DNA of 64,000 bases from Cellulomonas fimi (GTDB taxonomy: Bacteria; Actinomycetota; Actinomycetes; Actinomycetales; Cellulomonadaceae): positions 1 through 64,000 of the forward strand of contig NZ_JABCJJ010000018.1 in assembly GCF_012952065.1 (NCBI RefSeq), in the 5' to 3' direction. This document shows, one piece after another, positions 63,170 through 64,000 of the stretch. Numbering within the stretch: the stretch's first letter is position 1; each line of letters starts with the position of its first letter. A program made the translations under genes and the position numbers. The notes beneath the pieces are model-generated. The model did not search any database and was not told the origin of the DNA. It was given only the letters and a program-made list of their open reading frames with translations.

Positions 63170-64000
63170 ATGACTGAGACGCTGCTGACCCTCGACCCGC
63201 CCGCGCGGCTGGAGGCCCCCTCGGGCCGGCCGGTGCTGGCCGTGCTCGTGACCCGCGGACGGACGCGGTACCTCGAGCACACGCTCGCGGCTCTCGCGAG
63301 CCAGACGCGTGCCCCGGCGGAGGTCGTCGTCGTCGACGCGGCGGCTCAGGCGGCGGGCTCGCCCGCCGTCCCCGTGGCCGACGACGTCACGCCCCTGGTG
63401 GCGGACCTCCTCGCGTCCGTGCAGGCGACCGTCCGGGTCCTCCGGGTGCCCGGAGCCAGGACGTTCGGTCACGCGGTGCGCGCCGCGGTCGCCGGCTCCT
63501 CGACGGCTCCCGGCGAGCCCGCGTGGCTGTGGCTGCTGCACGACGACTCGGCGCCCGAGCCCACGGCGCTGGCCGAGCTGGTCCGCGCCGTCGAGCACGC
63601 GCCGTCGGTGGCCGTCGCCGGGGCGAAGCAGCGCAGCTGGGACGACCCCACGCGCCTCCTCGAGGTCGGTGTCACCACGTCGCGCCTCGGGCGGCGCATG
63701 ACCGGGGTCGACGAGGGCGAGGTGGACCAGGGGCAGCACGACGGACGGGACGACGTGCTGGGGGTCGGGCTGGCCGGCGCCCTGGTCCGGTTCGACGTCT
63801 GGCAGGCGCTCGGCGGGACCGACCCGATGCTCGGCCCGTTCGGTGACGGTCTCGACCTCTCGCGCCGGGCGCGGCTCGCCGGCCACCGGGTCGTCGTCGT
63901 GCCGTCCGCGGTCGTGCGGCACGCCCAGGCGACGTACCGCGGGGTGCGAGAGTTCGGCGGGGGCGCCGGCGGGGACGTGGCCGACGCGAGGCACGACGCC
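63170..64000 (+). CDS. GT2 family glycosyltransferase, 3' part outside the window
   Basis: At least 277 aa, open to the window edge. It starts at ATG 63170, 30 nt after whiB. GT-A motifs are PVLAVLVTRGRTRYLEHTLA, VVVVDAAAQ and WLWLLHDDSAPEPTALAELV (DXD-like Asp pair), then VGLAGALVRFDVWQALGG and DGLDLSRRARLAGHRV. Homologues beside whiB2 in actinomycetes are often over 1000 aa with C-terminal membrane segments, so much of the gene is probably missing here. That expectation is from memory. Confidence 0.85.
   Translation, partial: MTETLLTLDPPARLEAPSGRPVLAVLVTRGRTRYLEHTLAALASQTRAPAEVVVVDAAAQAAGSPAVPVADDVTPLVADLLASVQATVRVLRVPGARTFGHAVRAAVAGSSTAPGEPAWLWLLHDDSAPEPTALAELVRAVEHAPSVAVAGAKQRSWDDPTRLLEVGVTTSRLGRRMTGVDEGEVDQGQHDGRDDVLGVGLAGALVRFDVWQALGGTDPMLGPFGDGLDLSRRARLAGHRVVVVPSAVVRHAQATYRGVREFGGGAGGDVADARHDA

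Overview
The window is 64 kb of very GC-rich DNA with strong GC bias at third codon positions. It carries WhiB and LytR-CpsA-Psr (LCP) proteins, a decaprenyl-phosphate phosphoribosyltransferase-like UbiA protein, a TIGR03089 protein and many leaderless-looking promoters (TANNNT, then 6-8 nt, then ATG/GTG). This fits a high-GC Gram-positive actinomycete, probably near Cellulomonadaceae/Micrococcales. The family placement is inference. No rRNA, tRNA, CRISPR array, insertion sequence or prophage gene is visible.

Layout. 1-2846: an FHA/FtsK-SpoIIIE-type ATPase cut by the left edge, with an apparent 1-nt frameshift near position 145. 3013-8682: a MacB/LolD-type ABC exporter (permease and ATPase) with a NarL/DesKR-type two-component pair. 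8838-10857: an OmpR-type regulator and its HAMP histidine kinase. 10879-13360: a GtrA protein and purK-purE. 13481-64000: an almost unbroken cell-surface glycopolymer region.

The glycopolymer region holds a complete dTDP-L-rhamnose pathway whose genes are scattered (rmlB 19.5 kb, rmlC and rmlD 49 kb, rmlA 57.5 kb) and a probable dTDP-rhamnose 4-epimerase. It also holds two tandem GDP-mannose 4,6-dehydratase-family genes and mannose-6-phosphate isomerase. There are about thirteen glycosyltransferases, including a GT2-GT4 fusion and an 839-aa protein with an extra N-terminal region. Two large polytopic proteins (GT-C-like and DUF2142), two Wzx-like flippases and a Wzm/Wzt ABC exporter with a Wzt-C-like glycan-binding domain are present, the exporter next to a methyltransferase. 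Further members are an FkbM methyltransferase, two acyltransferase-3 proteins, a PAP2-UbiA pair predicted to make polyprenyl-phosphoryl-pentose, and two LCP ligases that could fix the product to peptidoglycan. Three secreted enzymes (PGRP-type amidase, SpoIID/LytB protein, metzincin-like protease) lie among these genes. Each ends in four DUF4214-type repeats, so one shared surface-binding module may target all three to the envelope built here.

The right end (TIGR03089 protein, WhiB2-like regulator, a GT2 cut by the edge), together with rmlD, LCP, GtrA, purK and purE, recalls the conserved rml/whiB2/LCP/purEK neighbourhood of mycobacteria, enlarged here by polysaccharide genes. Genes within operons are mostly coupled by ATGA, GTGA or TGATG overlaps. 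Two glycosyltransferase operons appear to start with a tiny leaderless ORF whose stop overlaps the start of the enzyme gene. No stretch longer than about 220 nt lacks a gene.
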